Shown here in pieces: positions 1-6,357 of a DNA stretch of 8,806 bases. The stretch covers positions 1 to 8,806 of the forward strand of contig JACCYD010000221.1 of assembly GCA_013696695.1 (NCBI GenBank). Reading direction: 5' to 3'. The DNA is from Deltaproteobacteria bacterium. GTDB taxonomy: Bacteria; Myxococcota_A; Polyangia; Haliangiales; Haliangiaceae. The notes beneath the pieces were generated by a model. It was not told where the DNA came from and ran no database searches. It worked only from the letters and a program-made list of their open reading frames with translations. The stretch's first letter is position 1; each line of letters opens with the position of its first letter. A program made the position numbers and the translations under genes.

Positions 1-1
1 C

Positions 2-115
2 AGCTTCGCCAACTGCTCGGGGCCAGCTTCAGGCCTGATCGATTGCAGCATCGTCACGGCGGCAAATCCCGTCGCCGACCCGGGCGTGTTTGCGTGTCAC
101 ACGCCCTGCCCGTAA
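2..115 (+). CDS. C-terminal fragment of an unidentified cysteine-containing protein
   Basis: The frame is open from the left edge to a TAA stop at 113-115 and gives 37 visible residues, ending VFACHTPCP. Four cysteines fall in this short piece (visible residues 5, 15, 32 and 36), which suits an exported, disulfide-bonded protein; that is inference. Most codons end in G or C, as expected for coding DNA in a GC-rich genome. A strong hairpin terminator begins 22 bases after the stop, which supports this as the true end of a gene. The family cannot be recognised from the fragment, and the start lies outside the window. Confidence 0.6.
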   Translation, partial: SFANCSGPASGLIDCSIVTAANPVADPGVFACHTPCP

Positions 116-137
116 CCATCTGGTGAACGCGTGACGG

Positions 138-170
138 TCGAGCCTCGCGAAAGCGGGGCTCGATTCCGTT
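138..170 (+). terminator. Intrinsic (rho-independent) terminator
   Basis: An 11-bp stem, TCGAGCCTCGC (138-148) pairing with GCGGGGCTCGA (153-163), encloses a GAAA tetraloop (149-152) of the stable GNRA type. All pairs are Watson-Crick except one G-T wobble. A T-enriched stretch, TTCCGTTT, follows. It sits 22 bases past the stop at 113-115 and ends transcription of the left-edge gene before the next lipoprotein gene. Confidence 0.8.
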
Positions 171-248
171 TCGGCGCCAACTGCACACATAAACGGTTCG
201 CGCGAAGGGTCGACTCCAGGTTGTGAGCGCCGAGCGGTGCTTCTACCC

Positions 249-254
249 AGGAGA
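249..254 (+). promoter_or_regulatory. Ribosome binding site that fixes the start at 262
   Basis: AGGAGA lies seven bases before the ATG at 262-264. It decides against the in-frame GTG at 223, which would add 13 residues ahead of an otherwise well-formed lipoprotein signal peptide. Confidence 0.75.
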
Positions 255-261
255 AACGGAC

Positions 262-1131
262 ATGTTCGCTGCACGCATCTCGACTCTCTCTGCACTCCTC
301 GTTCTGATGACCACCGGCTGCACCCTCGCGGACCAAGATCAACTCGAGGAGCTCGGCACCGTGGAGTCCGAAGGCAAGCGGGCTGGAGCCACGACCACCT
401 CGGGCCCGACCTGTAGCAGCACCACCGACTACATGGCGGATGCGAACAACTGCGGTACGTGCGGCAACGTTTGCGGCAGCGGTCTTTGCTACTCCGGTGT
501 GTGTGCGGATGCCACCGCCGGTCACGTGTTCGCCATCGGCCACGGCTACGCCACTTCGAATCGCGCCCTCGACAAGCTCCTGGGCAACGCCGTGTTCATG
601 AACGAGCGCGCTCCGGTTCGTGTGCTCGCATATGCCGGTACCGCGCCAGCCACGCTCGTGAGCGGCACGAACGCGGCCATCGACCGTCAGGCGACCGCGC
701 GTGGACGAACCTGGCAGCGGACACAGGTCACGAGCTCGGCGGACGTCGCGTTCAACCTCCCGAACGCGGATGTCTTCCTGGTGTATGCGCAGCCGCAGCA
801 GGACAGCACGTACCTCAACTATCTCGGCGACGAGTGGGGCCTCTACCTGCAGCAATTCACGCGGCGCGGCGGCATCGTCGTCGTGCTCGACACCGCGAGC
901 ACGAACGCTGGCACGCCCGAGGTGCTGACGCGAACGGGGTTGATGACCCTCGGCGGCCGAACGACGCTGACCGGCAACGCGTTCGTCGGCGTCGCGGAGG
1001 ATGCCGGCGCGGCCCGGATGCCGATGATGTTCGCGACGAGCAACTCGGTCGCCTGGGCGCCGAGCTCCTGGACGAACGTCATCAACAGCGATGCAGGCCA
1101 GGCGATGGTGGTGCACCGCGCGATCTACTGA
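262..1131 (+). CDS. Putative outer-membrane lipoprotein with CGxCGxxC cysteine motif and an alpha/beta-like domain
   Basis: This 289-residue protein begins with a short basic N-terminus, a hydrophobic core (residues 8-16) and a lipobox-like TTGC with Cys20 as the likely lipidated residue. The +2 residue is Thr, so outer-membrane sorting is expected. A low-complexity linker follows. Residues 51-81 carry a compact cysteine cluster (Cys51, 64, 67, 71, 76 and 81) including NCGTCGNVC, a motif repeatedly seen in secreted proteins of myxobacteria and relatives. Residues 87-289 look like an alternating alpha/beta domain: GHVFAIGHGYA, then a strand with VRVLAYAG, then ADVFLVYAQ, then GGIVVVLDTAS. The pattern recalls class I glutamine-amidotransferase-like or ThuA-like folds, but I see no catalytic Cys-His pair, so no enzyme activity is assigned. 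It has its own terminator at 1148-1184 and is probably monocistronic. Certainty is high for the gene and the export signal, low for the fold. Confidence 0.88.
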   Translation: MFAARISTLSALLVLMTTGCTLADQDQLEELGTVESEGKRAGATTTSGPTCSSTTDYMADANNCGTCGNVCGSGLCYSGVCADATAGHVFAIGHGYATSNRALDKLLGNAVFMNERAPVRVLAYAGTAPATLVSGTNAAIDRQATARGRTWQRTQVTSSADVAFNLPNADVFLVYAQPQQDSTYLNYLGDEWGLYLQQFTRRGGIVVVLDTASTNAGTPEVLTRTGLMTLGGRTTLTGNAFVGVAEDAGAARMPMMFATSNSVAWAPSSWTNVINSDAGQAMVVHRAIY

Positions 1132-1147
1132 GCGACTCGCAGATGCG

Positions 1148-1184
1148 ATGCGAGGCCGGCCGCGAGGTCGGCCGTTCGCATTTT
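1148..1184 (+). terminator. Intrinsic terminator of the lipoprotein gene
   Basis: The left arm (1148-1161) pairs with the right arm (1166-1181) around a GCGA loop (1162-1165). The inner eight pairs include one G-T wobble. A two-base bulge (1174-1175) separates them from six outer pairs (ATGCGA with TCGCAT). The run TTTT (1181-1184) follows at once on the plus strand. It lies 16 bases after the stop at 1129-1131. No T run is found on the other side, so it should work only for plus-strand transcription. Confidence 0.75.
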
Positions 1185-1303
1185 CGGCTTCGCGGTTCGC
1201 GGTTACCTCGAGTACGGAGCGCGGCTGACCTCGTGGTCGGTCACCGCGTGTTGTTCGTGGCGAAGTACGCTCTGCGGCTTCTCGCAGCGATCTTCAAGGA
1301 CCG

Positions 1304-1420
1304 ATGACCACGGCGACCGGGCGGACCGGCGCGATGCCGAAGGGGCACGTCGACCTGACCGTGGATCTATGCGATCGCGAAGCGGGCGAGTGCCCCGACG
1401 CGCAGCTCGCGATCAAGTGA
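1304..1420 (+). CDS. Doubtful 38-codon ORF
   Basis: The ORF runs from ATG at 1304 to TGA at 1418-1420 and ends eight bases inside the 3' end of the convergent cysC gene. Nearly every codon ends in G or C, but that is weak evidence in DNA this GC-rich. AAGGA lies only three bases before the ATG, which is too close for a good ribosome binding site. The product has two cysteines (residues 23 and 30), no signal peptide, no membrane segment and no family I recognise. Its last third overlaps a hairpin-forming inverted repeat (1373-1414) that could by itself explain the constraint. It may be a short gene, a remnant, or chance. Confidence 0.2.
   Translation: MTTATGRTGAMPKGHVDLTVDLCDREAGECPDAQLAIK
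1373..1414 (-). terminator. Terminator-like hairpin at the end of cysC, without a T run
   Basis: GATCGCGA (1373-1380) and TCGCGATC (1407-1414) are perfect inverted repeats. Allowing a one-base bulge at 1381, the stem extends to GATCGCGA-GC with GCTCGCGATC. Inside it a second stem, GGGC (1384-1387) with GCCC (1392-1395), can form. The outer arm touches the cysC stop (1413-1415). No T run follows on either strand, so this is not a classic intrinsic terminator. It could stop RNA decay from the 3' end or act with Rho. Confidence 0.35.
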
Positions 1421-1955
1421 GCTTGCGGCGCGCGAGCTCGTCGAGGATGCGTTGCTCGCACTCGGCCGGCGATAGCTGATCGGTGCGCACCTCGAGTGCG
1501 GAGAGCGGTGGTTCGTAGGGATCCGAGATGCCCGTGAAGTGGGGGATCTCGCCCGCCTGGGCCTTCTTGTAGAGACCCTTCACGTCGCGCGCGATCACGG
1601 TGTCGAGCGATGCGTTGACGAAGACCTCGACGAACGGGTGACCAGCGCGTTCGCTGAGGGCACGAAGCTCGTCGCGGACGTCGCGGTAGGGCGAGATCGC
1701 CGAGACCAGGACGAGCACGCCGTGCTTGGCCAGGAGGCGCGCGACGTAGCCGATGCGGCGAACGTTGGTGTCGCGATCCGGCTTGGTGAAGCCGAGGCCG
1801 GCGGTGAGGAACGTGCGGACCTCGTCCCCGTCGAGGAGCTCGGTGGAACGCGTCGCCGAGAGCTGCGAGAACAGCGAGGTCGCGAGCGTGGACTTGCCCG
1901 CGCCCGACAGGCCCGTGAGCCAGACGATTCCGCCGTTATGGGCTGAGGTCGACAT
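1413..1955 (-). CDS. cysC: Adenylyl-sulfate kinase (APS kinase)
   Basis: APS kinase phosphorylates adenylyl sulfate with ATP to give PAPS, the activated sulfate used in assimilation and by sulfotransferases; it is cytosolic. The 180-residue product has the P-loop GLSGAGKS (residues 15-22), LLDGDEVR (40-47), the APS-binding region with GFTKPDRDTNVRR (55-67), the AISPYR segment (86-91) whose serine is the phosphorylated residue in the E. coli enzyme, and the family signature KGLYKKAQAGEIPHFTGI in the C-terminal third. The length suits a stand-alone CysC and all expected motifs are intact. The ATG at 1955 lies 20 bases inside the upstream lipoprotein gene (stop at 1936-1938), no Shine-Dalgarno is visible, and no in-frame start lies close upstream. 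Translation is therefore probably coupled to the lipoprotein gene. No cysD, cysN, cysH or sulfotransferase gene is in the window, so its pathway role (assimilation or sulfation) cannot be fixed. Confidence 0.95.
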   Translation of the reverse strand: MSTSAHNGGIVWLTGLSGAGKSTLATSLFSQLSATRSTELLDGDEVRTFLTAGLGFTKPDRDTNVRRIGYVARLLAKHGVLVLVSAISPYRDVRDELRALSERAGHPFVEVFVNASLDTVIARDVKGLYKKAQAGEIPHFTGISDPYEPPLSALEVRTDQLSPAECEQRILDELARRKLT

Positions 1956-3855
1956 CGAGCGTGAGTGAGGCGGAGGCCGACGAACCGGACGCGAACGCGG
2001 TGGCCTCGATGGTGTGGAGAGGCGGCGAGCGCCTGAGCTGGACCGTGCGACACCAGGTGGTGCCGGTGACGACAGCGGGAACCGGCGCCGTACCGTCGAT
2101 GACGAGGGAGACCGCAGCACCCGTGGTGTTGACGGTGCCGCAAAGATCGAAGGTCAGCTGGTTGCCCGTGACCGTGCCGTCGGTGCGTTCGACCACGCCG
2201 TCGGCGACGGGAGGGGAGAACTCGATGGCGAGGCTGGCGAGGGAGAGCGTGCAGGTGGAGGTGCGGGTGGTGTTGCCGAGGGCGTCGGTGGCGATCCCGA
2301 CAAAGGTGTTGAGGCCGGGCCGGACGGTGACGGTGACATCGGAGGTGGCGGGGACGGTGGAGGTTCCGGCGGTGGAGGTGTGCTCGAGCGAGCGCGAGCT
2401 GGCGCCAGCGGCGGTGACGGCGAGCGTCGCTTGCACGCCGGTGGTGGAGGGGTCGATGTCGTCGGCGAAGGCGATCGTCGAGCCGCAGGTGAGTGCGGGC
2501 GCGACGATGGCGATCGATGTGGCAGGACCTTGGTCGTCGAAGGTGATCGAGGTCGAGGCGGATGCGCCCGAGATCGAGAGCGTGCAGCTGGCGGTTTGCT
2601 CGCAGGGCGAGGTGGCGCACCAATCGGCGCGCAGCGTGAGCAGGCCGCCGGCGGGGACGACGCCCGACGGCTGGTTGGTACCGCAGGTGGAGGTGACGGT
2701 CTGACCGACGCACTCGGCGGAGCCCTGGACGGTGATGTCGACCTGGCTGCCGTTGGCGGGATTGTCGTCGGCATCGGCGGTGACCGCTGCGGTGGGTGCG
2801 GTGACGACGAGGTCGCAGGTGTCGAACGTGACGATGTAGTCCTCGGTGGCGACGCACTCGTTCTGGGCGTGATCGAGCGCGGTGAACTCGAAGGTGAAGG
2901 TGACGGGCGTCGAGGGTGGGTTCAGCGTGGTGAAGCCGCCGGCGCGACCGTCGGAGTCGATCTTGGTGGTGACGACCGCGGTGGCGGAACCGCCGAGGGG
3001 CGTGACCGTGAGGGTGGTGGGCTCGTCCTCGATGTCGTCGCCGATCACCTGCGCGGTGACCAGGAGCTGGATCCCGTCGGAGAGATCGAGGTTGTTGTCG
3101 AAGGCCGGCGTGATGGTGGTGCCCGGTGACGGGTCGTCGAACGCGCAGGTGGGCGGTGTCGTATCGACGACGATCGAGAGGGGCGCGGAGATCGAGCCGC
3201 TCTGATTCCGAGAGCAGAAGGCGCGGTAGCTGTAGGTGCCGTCGAGGAGGTTTCGCTCGATCTCGACGATGCCGGCGTCGCCGGAGTCGAACGTCCCGAT
3301 CGATTGGTCGCCTGCACCCGCGTTCTCGAAGATCTCGACGGTGGTCTGGGGCTCGGTGTTGACGATCGCCGTCGCCTGGTAGCCGGCCGCAGGGTCGAGA
3401 TCGGTGGCCGCGTTATAGACCAGGGCGGGCGCGTAGAACGCGTTGGCGTTGGGTGCGGGCGCGAAGACCAGCGTGCAGGCGCCGCTGACGGTGACCGGGA
3501 TGACGAGCTCGTCGCTGGCATCGCCGCACTCGACCGAGACGGATGCGCGAATGCGGGCTTCGGGGCCGGTGATGGTCACGCCCTCGAAGATCGCCACACC
3601 GGTGTCGTCGACGGTCGCTGTCGAAACGCCGAGCCGGAGGTTGGTGGAGGAGAACACCTCGAGCGTGACCGCCTCGCCATCGACCAGCGAGGTGCGCACG
3701 CGAATGTCGGTCTGGATGCCAGGTGCCGCGGCATCGACGTCGCCGGAGACCTGCGAGGTCTGGATCGCGACGAACACGTCGGATGGGCATACGGGCTCGT
3801 CGCCACATGCCGTGACGAGCGCGAACAACGAAACGACGAACCCCGGGCGGCTCAC
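1936..3855 (-). CDS. Large lipoprotein with six repeated Ig-like modules
   Basis: The 639-residue product starts with a GTG and has a short lipoprotein signal: hydrophobic residues 6-14, lipobox VTAC with Cys17, and +2 Gly, so the outer membrane is its likely site. The rest is beta-rich and polar, as in bacterial Ig-like or big-domain adhesins. I find six modules, each marked by G-x-Q followed by alternating hydrophobics: GIQ 46-48, GYQ 158-160, GIQ 261-263, GSQ 369-371, GVQ 473-475 and GNQ 564-566, a spacing of about 91-112 residues. Four of them (second to fifth) are preceded by an Asp-rich stretch such as ATDLDP or DDIDP. A C-x-[LF] strand or its equivalent lies 20-30 residues earlier in most modules. 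Paired cysteines inside modules may form disulfides. There is no catalytic motif, C-terminal anchor or sorting signal. It lies 54 bp after the kinase gene and overlaps cysC by 20 bp. It is likely structural or adhesive; the ligand is unknown. Confidence 0.88.
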   Translation of the reverse strand: MSRPGFVVSLFALVTACGDEPVCPSDVFVAIQTSQVSGDVDAAAPGIQTDIRVRTSLVDGEAVTLEVFSSTNLRLGVSTATVDDTGVAIFEGVTITGPEARIRASVSVECGDASDELVIPVTVSGACTLVFAPAPNANAFYAPALVYNAATDLDPAAGYQATAIVNTEPQTTVEIFENAGAGDQSIGTFDSGDAGIVEIERNLLDGTYSYRAFCSRNQSGSISAPLSIVVDTTPPTCAFDDPSPGTTITPAFDNNLDLSDGIQLLVTAQVIGDDIEDEPTTLTVTPLGGSATAVVTTKIDSDGRAGGFTTLNPPSTPVTFTFEFTALDHAQNECVATEDYIVTFDTCDLVVTAPTAAVTADADDNPANGSQVDITVQGSAECVGQTVTSTCGTNQPSGVVPAGGLLTLRADWCATSPCEQTASCTLSISGASASTSITFDDQGPATSIAIVAPALTCGSTIAFADDIDPSTTGVQATLAVTAAGASSRSLEHTSTAGTSTVPATSDVTVTVRPGLNTFVGIATDALGNTTRTSTCTLSLASLAIEFSPPVADGVVERTDGTVTGNQLTFDLCGTVNTTGAAVSLVIDGTAPVPAVVTGTTWCRTVQLRRSPPLHTIEATAFASGSSASASLTLDVDLSP

Positions 3856-3861
3856 CCGATA

Positions 3862-3867
3862 ATTTTA
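3862..3867 (-). promoter_or_regulatory. Possible -10 element just before the Ig-lipoprotein start
   Basis: On the minus strand TAAAAT lies six bases before the GTG start at 3855, in the only AT-rich patch of the 54-bp gap after the kinase gene. A transcript from it would begin at or next to the GTG, giving a leaderless message. No convincing -35 is visible. The alternative is ordinary cotranscription with the kinase gene, using the weak GGAG (3868-3871), which is 12 bases from the GTG and so rather far. Confidence 0.3.
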
Positions 3868-3909
3868 CTCCGTGCTCGACGGTGACTCGCTAGTTTCTGG
3901 CGGTCGACG

Positions 3910-6276
3910 CTACTGGTACCGCTCGGCGGTGGTCAGGAGCCAGGTGCGATTCTTCCCCCGATCTGCAATCGAGGTCAGCAGGTTGCGCGCGCCGGCCCGA
4001 TCGCCGGAGGCCGCGAGATGCGCGGCTTTTTCGCAGACCGCCCAGGTGGCGAAATACGGCACGTGATACGCGGCATAGAAATCGACCGGTGCGTCATAGG
4101 CGCTGGCGTCGAGCTTGCCGTGGTCACCCCGCGGATCGGGCTCGGAGGGAACCACGCACCCGCCGCCGAAGAAGTTTGCCCGCGTGCGGACGAGCGCCGC
4201 GAGAGACCTGGGTGCGCCGTACGCCGGGCGAAGGTCGGTGGCCTCGGCGGCGAGCGCATCGAGCTGCGCCGCGATCGGGTCGGCGGAGCCGGGGTCGATG
4301 ATGCCTGCGACGAACAGGCAGGCACCGCGCTCCCGGGCCGTGGCATCGCTGGCGGCGGCACCTGCGGGATCGGCCTGGCGCACGCGCGTGAGGCACGGGG
4401 CGACGGTGGCGCGGGCGGCGTCGACCTCGCCGTCGATGTACTGGAGGAGTGCGAGGGCGGCGCGGCGGATCGGGCGGCGCGAGGCGCCGGCCTTGTCGAG
4501 CGAGCGACGGTAGAGATCCTTCGCGCGTGTCCGATCTCCGGACAGTGCGAGCACCTTCGCCAGGCCCGCAAGCGTGTCTTCGCCTTCGGAGAGTGCGAGC
4601 GCGTCCTCTGCGGCGGCGATGGCCTTGCCGTAATCACCGACCGCGGCGAGCGTGGTGGCGTAGACCGCGACGGCATCGGCCTCGCCGGAGAACGCGTCGC
4701 GATAGAGCGTGCCGATGCGGAGGGCCTCGGCCGGCTCGTCGAGATAGAGCAGGACCGACGAGTAGTGATCGTAGATCCGGCCGCGGAGTGCGGGCTCGGG
4801 GTGAGCGAGCAACGCGGCGTAGCCATCGCGGGCGGCCTTGTAGTTGCCGGCGCGGTAATCGAGCTCGGCGGCCCAGAACGCGAGCTCGCGATCGTCGCCG
4901 ATCAGCGCGGGGGTCAGCACGGTGCGAGCGGCGACCGGGCCGCGCTCGGAGAATGCGACGGCGGCATCGAGGAGCGTGCGGTTCTTCGACGCGTCGTCGG
5001 TGGCGAGGCGGGCGCGCGGGGAGATCGCGAGGGCGCGGGCGCGATCGGAATCCGAGGCGCCACCGAACAGCAGGAGATACGCGTTGGCGCGCGGGTGTTC
5101 GGGGACGCGCGCGAGGGCGGTGCGCAACGACGACAGCGCCTTGTCGTTGTAGAACAGATCGTACTCGTCGAGCGCGCGCTTGACGAGATCGTCGCCGGGG
5201 AGCGCGTCGGGGACGGACGGCGTGCGCGTCATCATGTACGCGGTGGTGCTGCCGATCGCGAGCAGGCCGACGCCGGCGACGATCAGAGGCCACCGCTTGC
5301 GACGAGGTGTGAACCGACGGCGACGCTCGGCGCCGATCGCGTCGCGGAGCTCCTTCATCGACTGGTAGCGAGCGGCGGGTTGCTTCGCGAGCGCGCGAAA
5401 CACGATGTCCTGGATCGAATCGGGGATCTCGGGGAGCTCGGGCGGCTCGTCCTTGGTGATCTGACGGAACAGCTCGTCCATCGACGTCGCGGTGTACGGC
5501 GGCTTGCCGGCGAGGATCTCGTGGGAGAGCACGCCGAGGCTGAACACCTCGGAGCGCTCGTCGGGCTGGTTGCCGTCGATCTGTTCGGGAGCCATGTAGA
5601 GCGGCGTGCCGAGGAGCTGCCCGGCGTGCGTGCGATAGGAATCGACCTCGTGCTGGGTGGGACCGCTGCGATCTGGCACCAGCGTCTGCGCCATCGATGG
5701 ATCGGAGCGCGACGGTTCGCTCGGCATTGTTTCGTCGAGGGCGATTCGCTTGTCGACGGGCAATGGGCGCTGTGGTGGAGGAACGGTCTGCAGGTGCTCG
5801 TCGCGCAGCTTCGCGAGGCCGAAGTCGAGCACCTTGATGTCGTTGCCGGCCACCATGATGTTCGCGGCCTTGATGTCGCGATGCAGGATGTGACACGCGT
5901 GCGCGGCGACCAGCGCATCGGCGATGCCTTCGATCCAGCGCAGCGCGAGCTCGAGCGTCGGCGGGCCATCCTTGCGCAGCGCCTCGGAGAGCGTGCGGCC
6001 CTCGACGAGCTCCATCACCAGGATGTCCTCGCCGCGGTGCTCGACGATGTCGAACAGCGTGACGACGTTCGCGTGGCGGATCGCGGCGGCGGCCCTGGCC
6101 TCGCGAACCATGCGCGCGCGGCGTTCGATATCGCCGGAGGCGTCGGGCGGGAGGATCTTGAGGGCGACGTAGCGATCGAGGCGCTCGTCGCGCGCACGCC
6201 AGACCTCGCCCATCGCGCCCTTACCGAGCTGGGACACCAGCCGGTAGGGACCGATCAGCTCGCCAGCGTCAGGCAC
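3910..6276 (-). CDS. Membrane-anchored Ser/Thr protein kinase (Hanks type) with TPR-like C-terminal half
   Basis: The 788-residue product carries a complete N-terminal kinase domain (about 11-310): glycine loop GKGAMGEV (18-25), catalytic Lys40 in VALK, helix-C Glu59, HRDIKAAN with Asp134 and Asn139, DFG (151-153) and TPLYMAPE (224-231). It should be active. Between DFG and APE lie about 77 residues, some 50 more than usual, rich in Ser, Thr and Pro (roughly 161-218). The subdomain IX Asp of the usual DVFSLG is Glu243 (RSEVFSLG). After an Arg/Lys-rich stretch comes one membrane segment (330-349, PLIVAGVGLLAIGSTTAYMM). Residues 361-788 are Ala/Leu-rich helical pairs of TPR type, for example RAGNYKAARDGYAALL and VGDYGKAIAAAEDAL, and are probably periplasmic. 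This arrangement is common among myxobacterial PknB-like kinases. The start is GTG with no clear Shine-Dalgarno; an in-frame TGA lies upstream, so no longer version with a standard start exists. The substrate is unknown; neighbours suggest a cell-envelope role. Confidence 0.95.
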   Translation of the reverse strand: MPDAGELIGPYRLVSQLGKGAMGEVWRARDERLDRYVALKILPPDASGDIERRARMVREARAAAAIRHANVVTLFDIVEHRGEDILVMELVEGRTLSEALRKDGPPTLELALRWIEGIADALVAAHACHILHRDIKAANIMVAGNDIKVLDFGLAKLRDEHLQTVPPPQRPLPVDKRIALDETMPSEPSRSDPSMAQTLVPDRSGPTQHEVDSYRTHAGQLLGTPLYMAPEQIDGNQPDERSEVFSLGVLSHEILAGKPPYTATSMDELFRQITKDEPPELPEIPDSIQDIVFRALAKQPAARYQSMKELRDAIGAERRRRFTPRRKRWPLIVAGVGLLAIGSTTAYMMTRTPSVPDALPGDDLVKRALDEYDLFYNDKALSSLRTALARVPEHPRANAYLLLFGGASDSDRARALAISPRARLATDDASKNRTLLDAAVAFSERGPVAARTVLTPALIGDDRELAFWAAELDYRAGNYKAARDGYAALLAHPEPALRGRIYDHYSSVLLYLDEPAEALRIGTLYRDAFSGEADAVAVYATTLAAVGDYGKAIAAAEDALALSEGEDTLAGLAKVLALSGDRTRAKDLYRRSLDKAGASRRPIRRAALALLQYIDGEVDAARATVAPCLTRVRQADPAGAAASDATARERGACLFVAGIIDPGSADPIAAQLDALAAEATDLRPAYGAPRSLAALVRTRANFFGGGCVVPSEPDPRGDHGKLDASAYDAPVDFYAAYHVPYFATWAVCEKAAHLAASGDRAGARNLLTSIADRGKNRTWLLTTAERYQ

Positions 6277-6310
6277 CGGCGGAGCATACGGTGGTCGCCG
6301 AATGCGCCAT
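6269..6310 (-). CDS. Possible 13-residue leader peptide overlapping the kinase start
   Basis: ATG at 6310 opens a 13-residue frame (MAHSATTVCSAGA) that ends with TGA at 6269-6271, eight bases inside the kinase gene in another frame. AAGGA stands three bases before the ATG, so binding would be imperfect. The kinase GTG has no ribosome binding site of its own, so translation of this frame could deliver ribosomes to it. The frame is short enough to be chance. Confidence 0.2.
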   Translation of the reverse strand: MAHSATTVCSAGA

Positions 6311-6357
6311 CAGTCCTTGGTTCGCTTTTTCCTGGTTGGCTTCTGCTTCGGAGCTCG
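6310..6357 (-). other. In-frame basic extension beyond the stop of the coiled-coil gene
   Basis: Reading on past the TGA at 6358-6360 in the same frame gives RAPKQKPTRKKRTKD and then a TGA at 6310-6312. Nine of the fifteen residues are Lys or Arg (net charge about +8). A CGA-to-TGA change would explain the present stop. The piece may be a lost C-terminal tail, a readthrough extension, or coincidence in noncoding DNA. The second TGA shares its A with the ATG of the possible leader peptide (TGATG). Confidence 0.35.

Noticed and set aside
223..261. Upstream GTG start for the plus-strand lipoprotein
   Set aside because: AGGAGA is well placed for the ATG at 262, and the extra 13 residues would spoil the signal peptide.
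97..1116. A 339-codon minus-strand ORF opposite the lipoprotein gene
   Set aside because: The plus frame has a ribosome binding site, a lipoprotein signal and a terminator. The minus frame would run through that gene and the terminator at 138-170 with Arg/His-rich sequence.
1595..3129. Arg/His-rich minus frame and Gly/Asp-rich plus frame across the Ig lipoprotein gene
   Set aside because: Low-complexity products that mirror the codon pattern of the real minus-strand gene; no start signal or domain.
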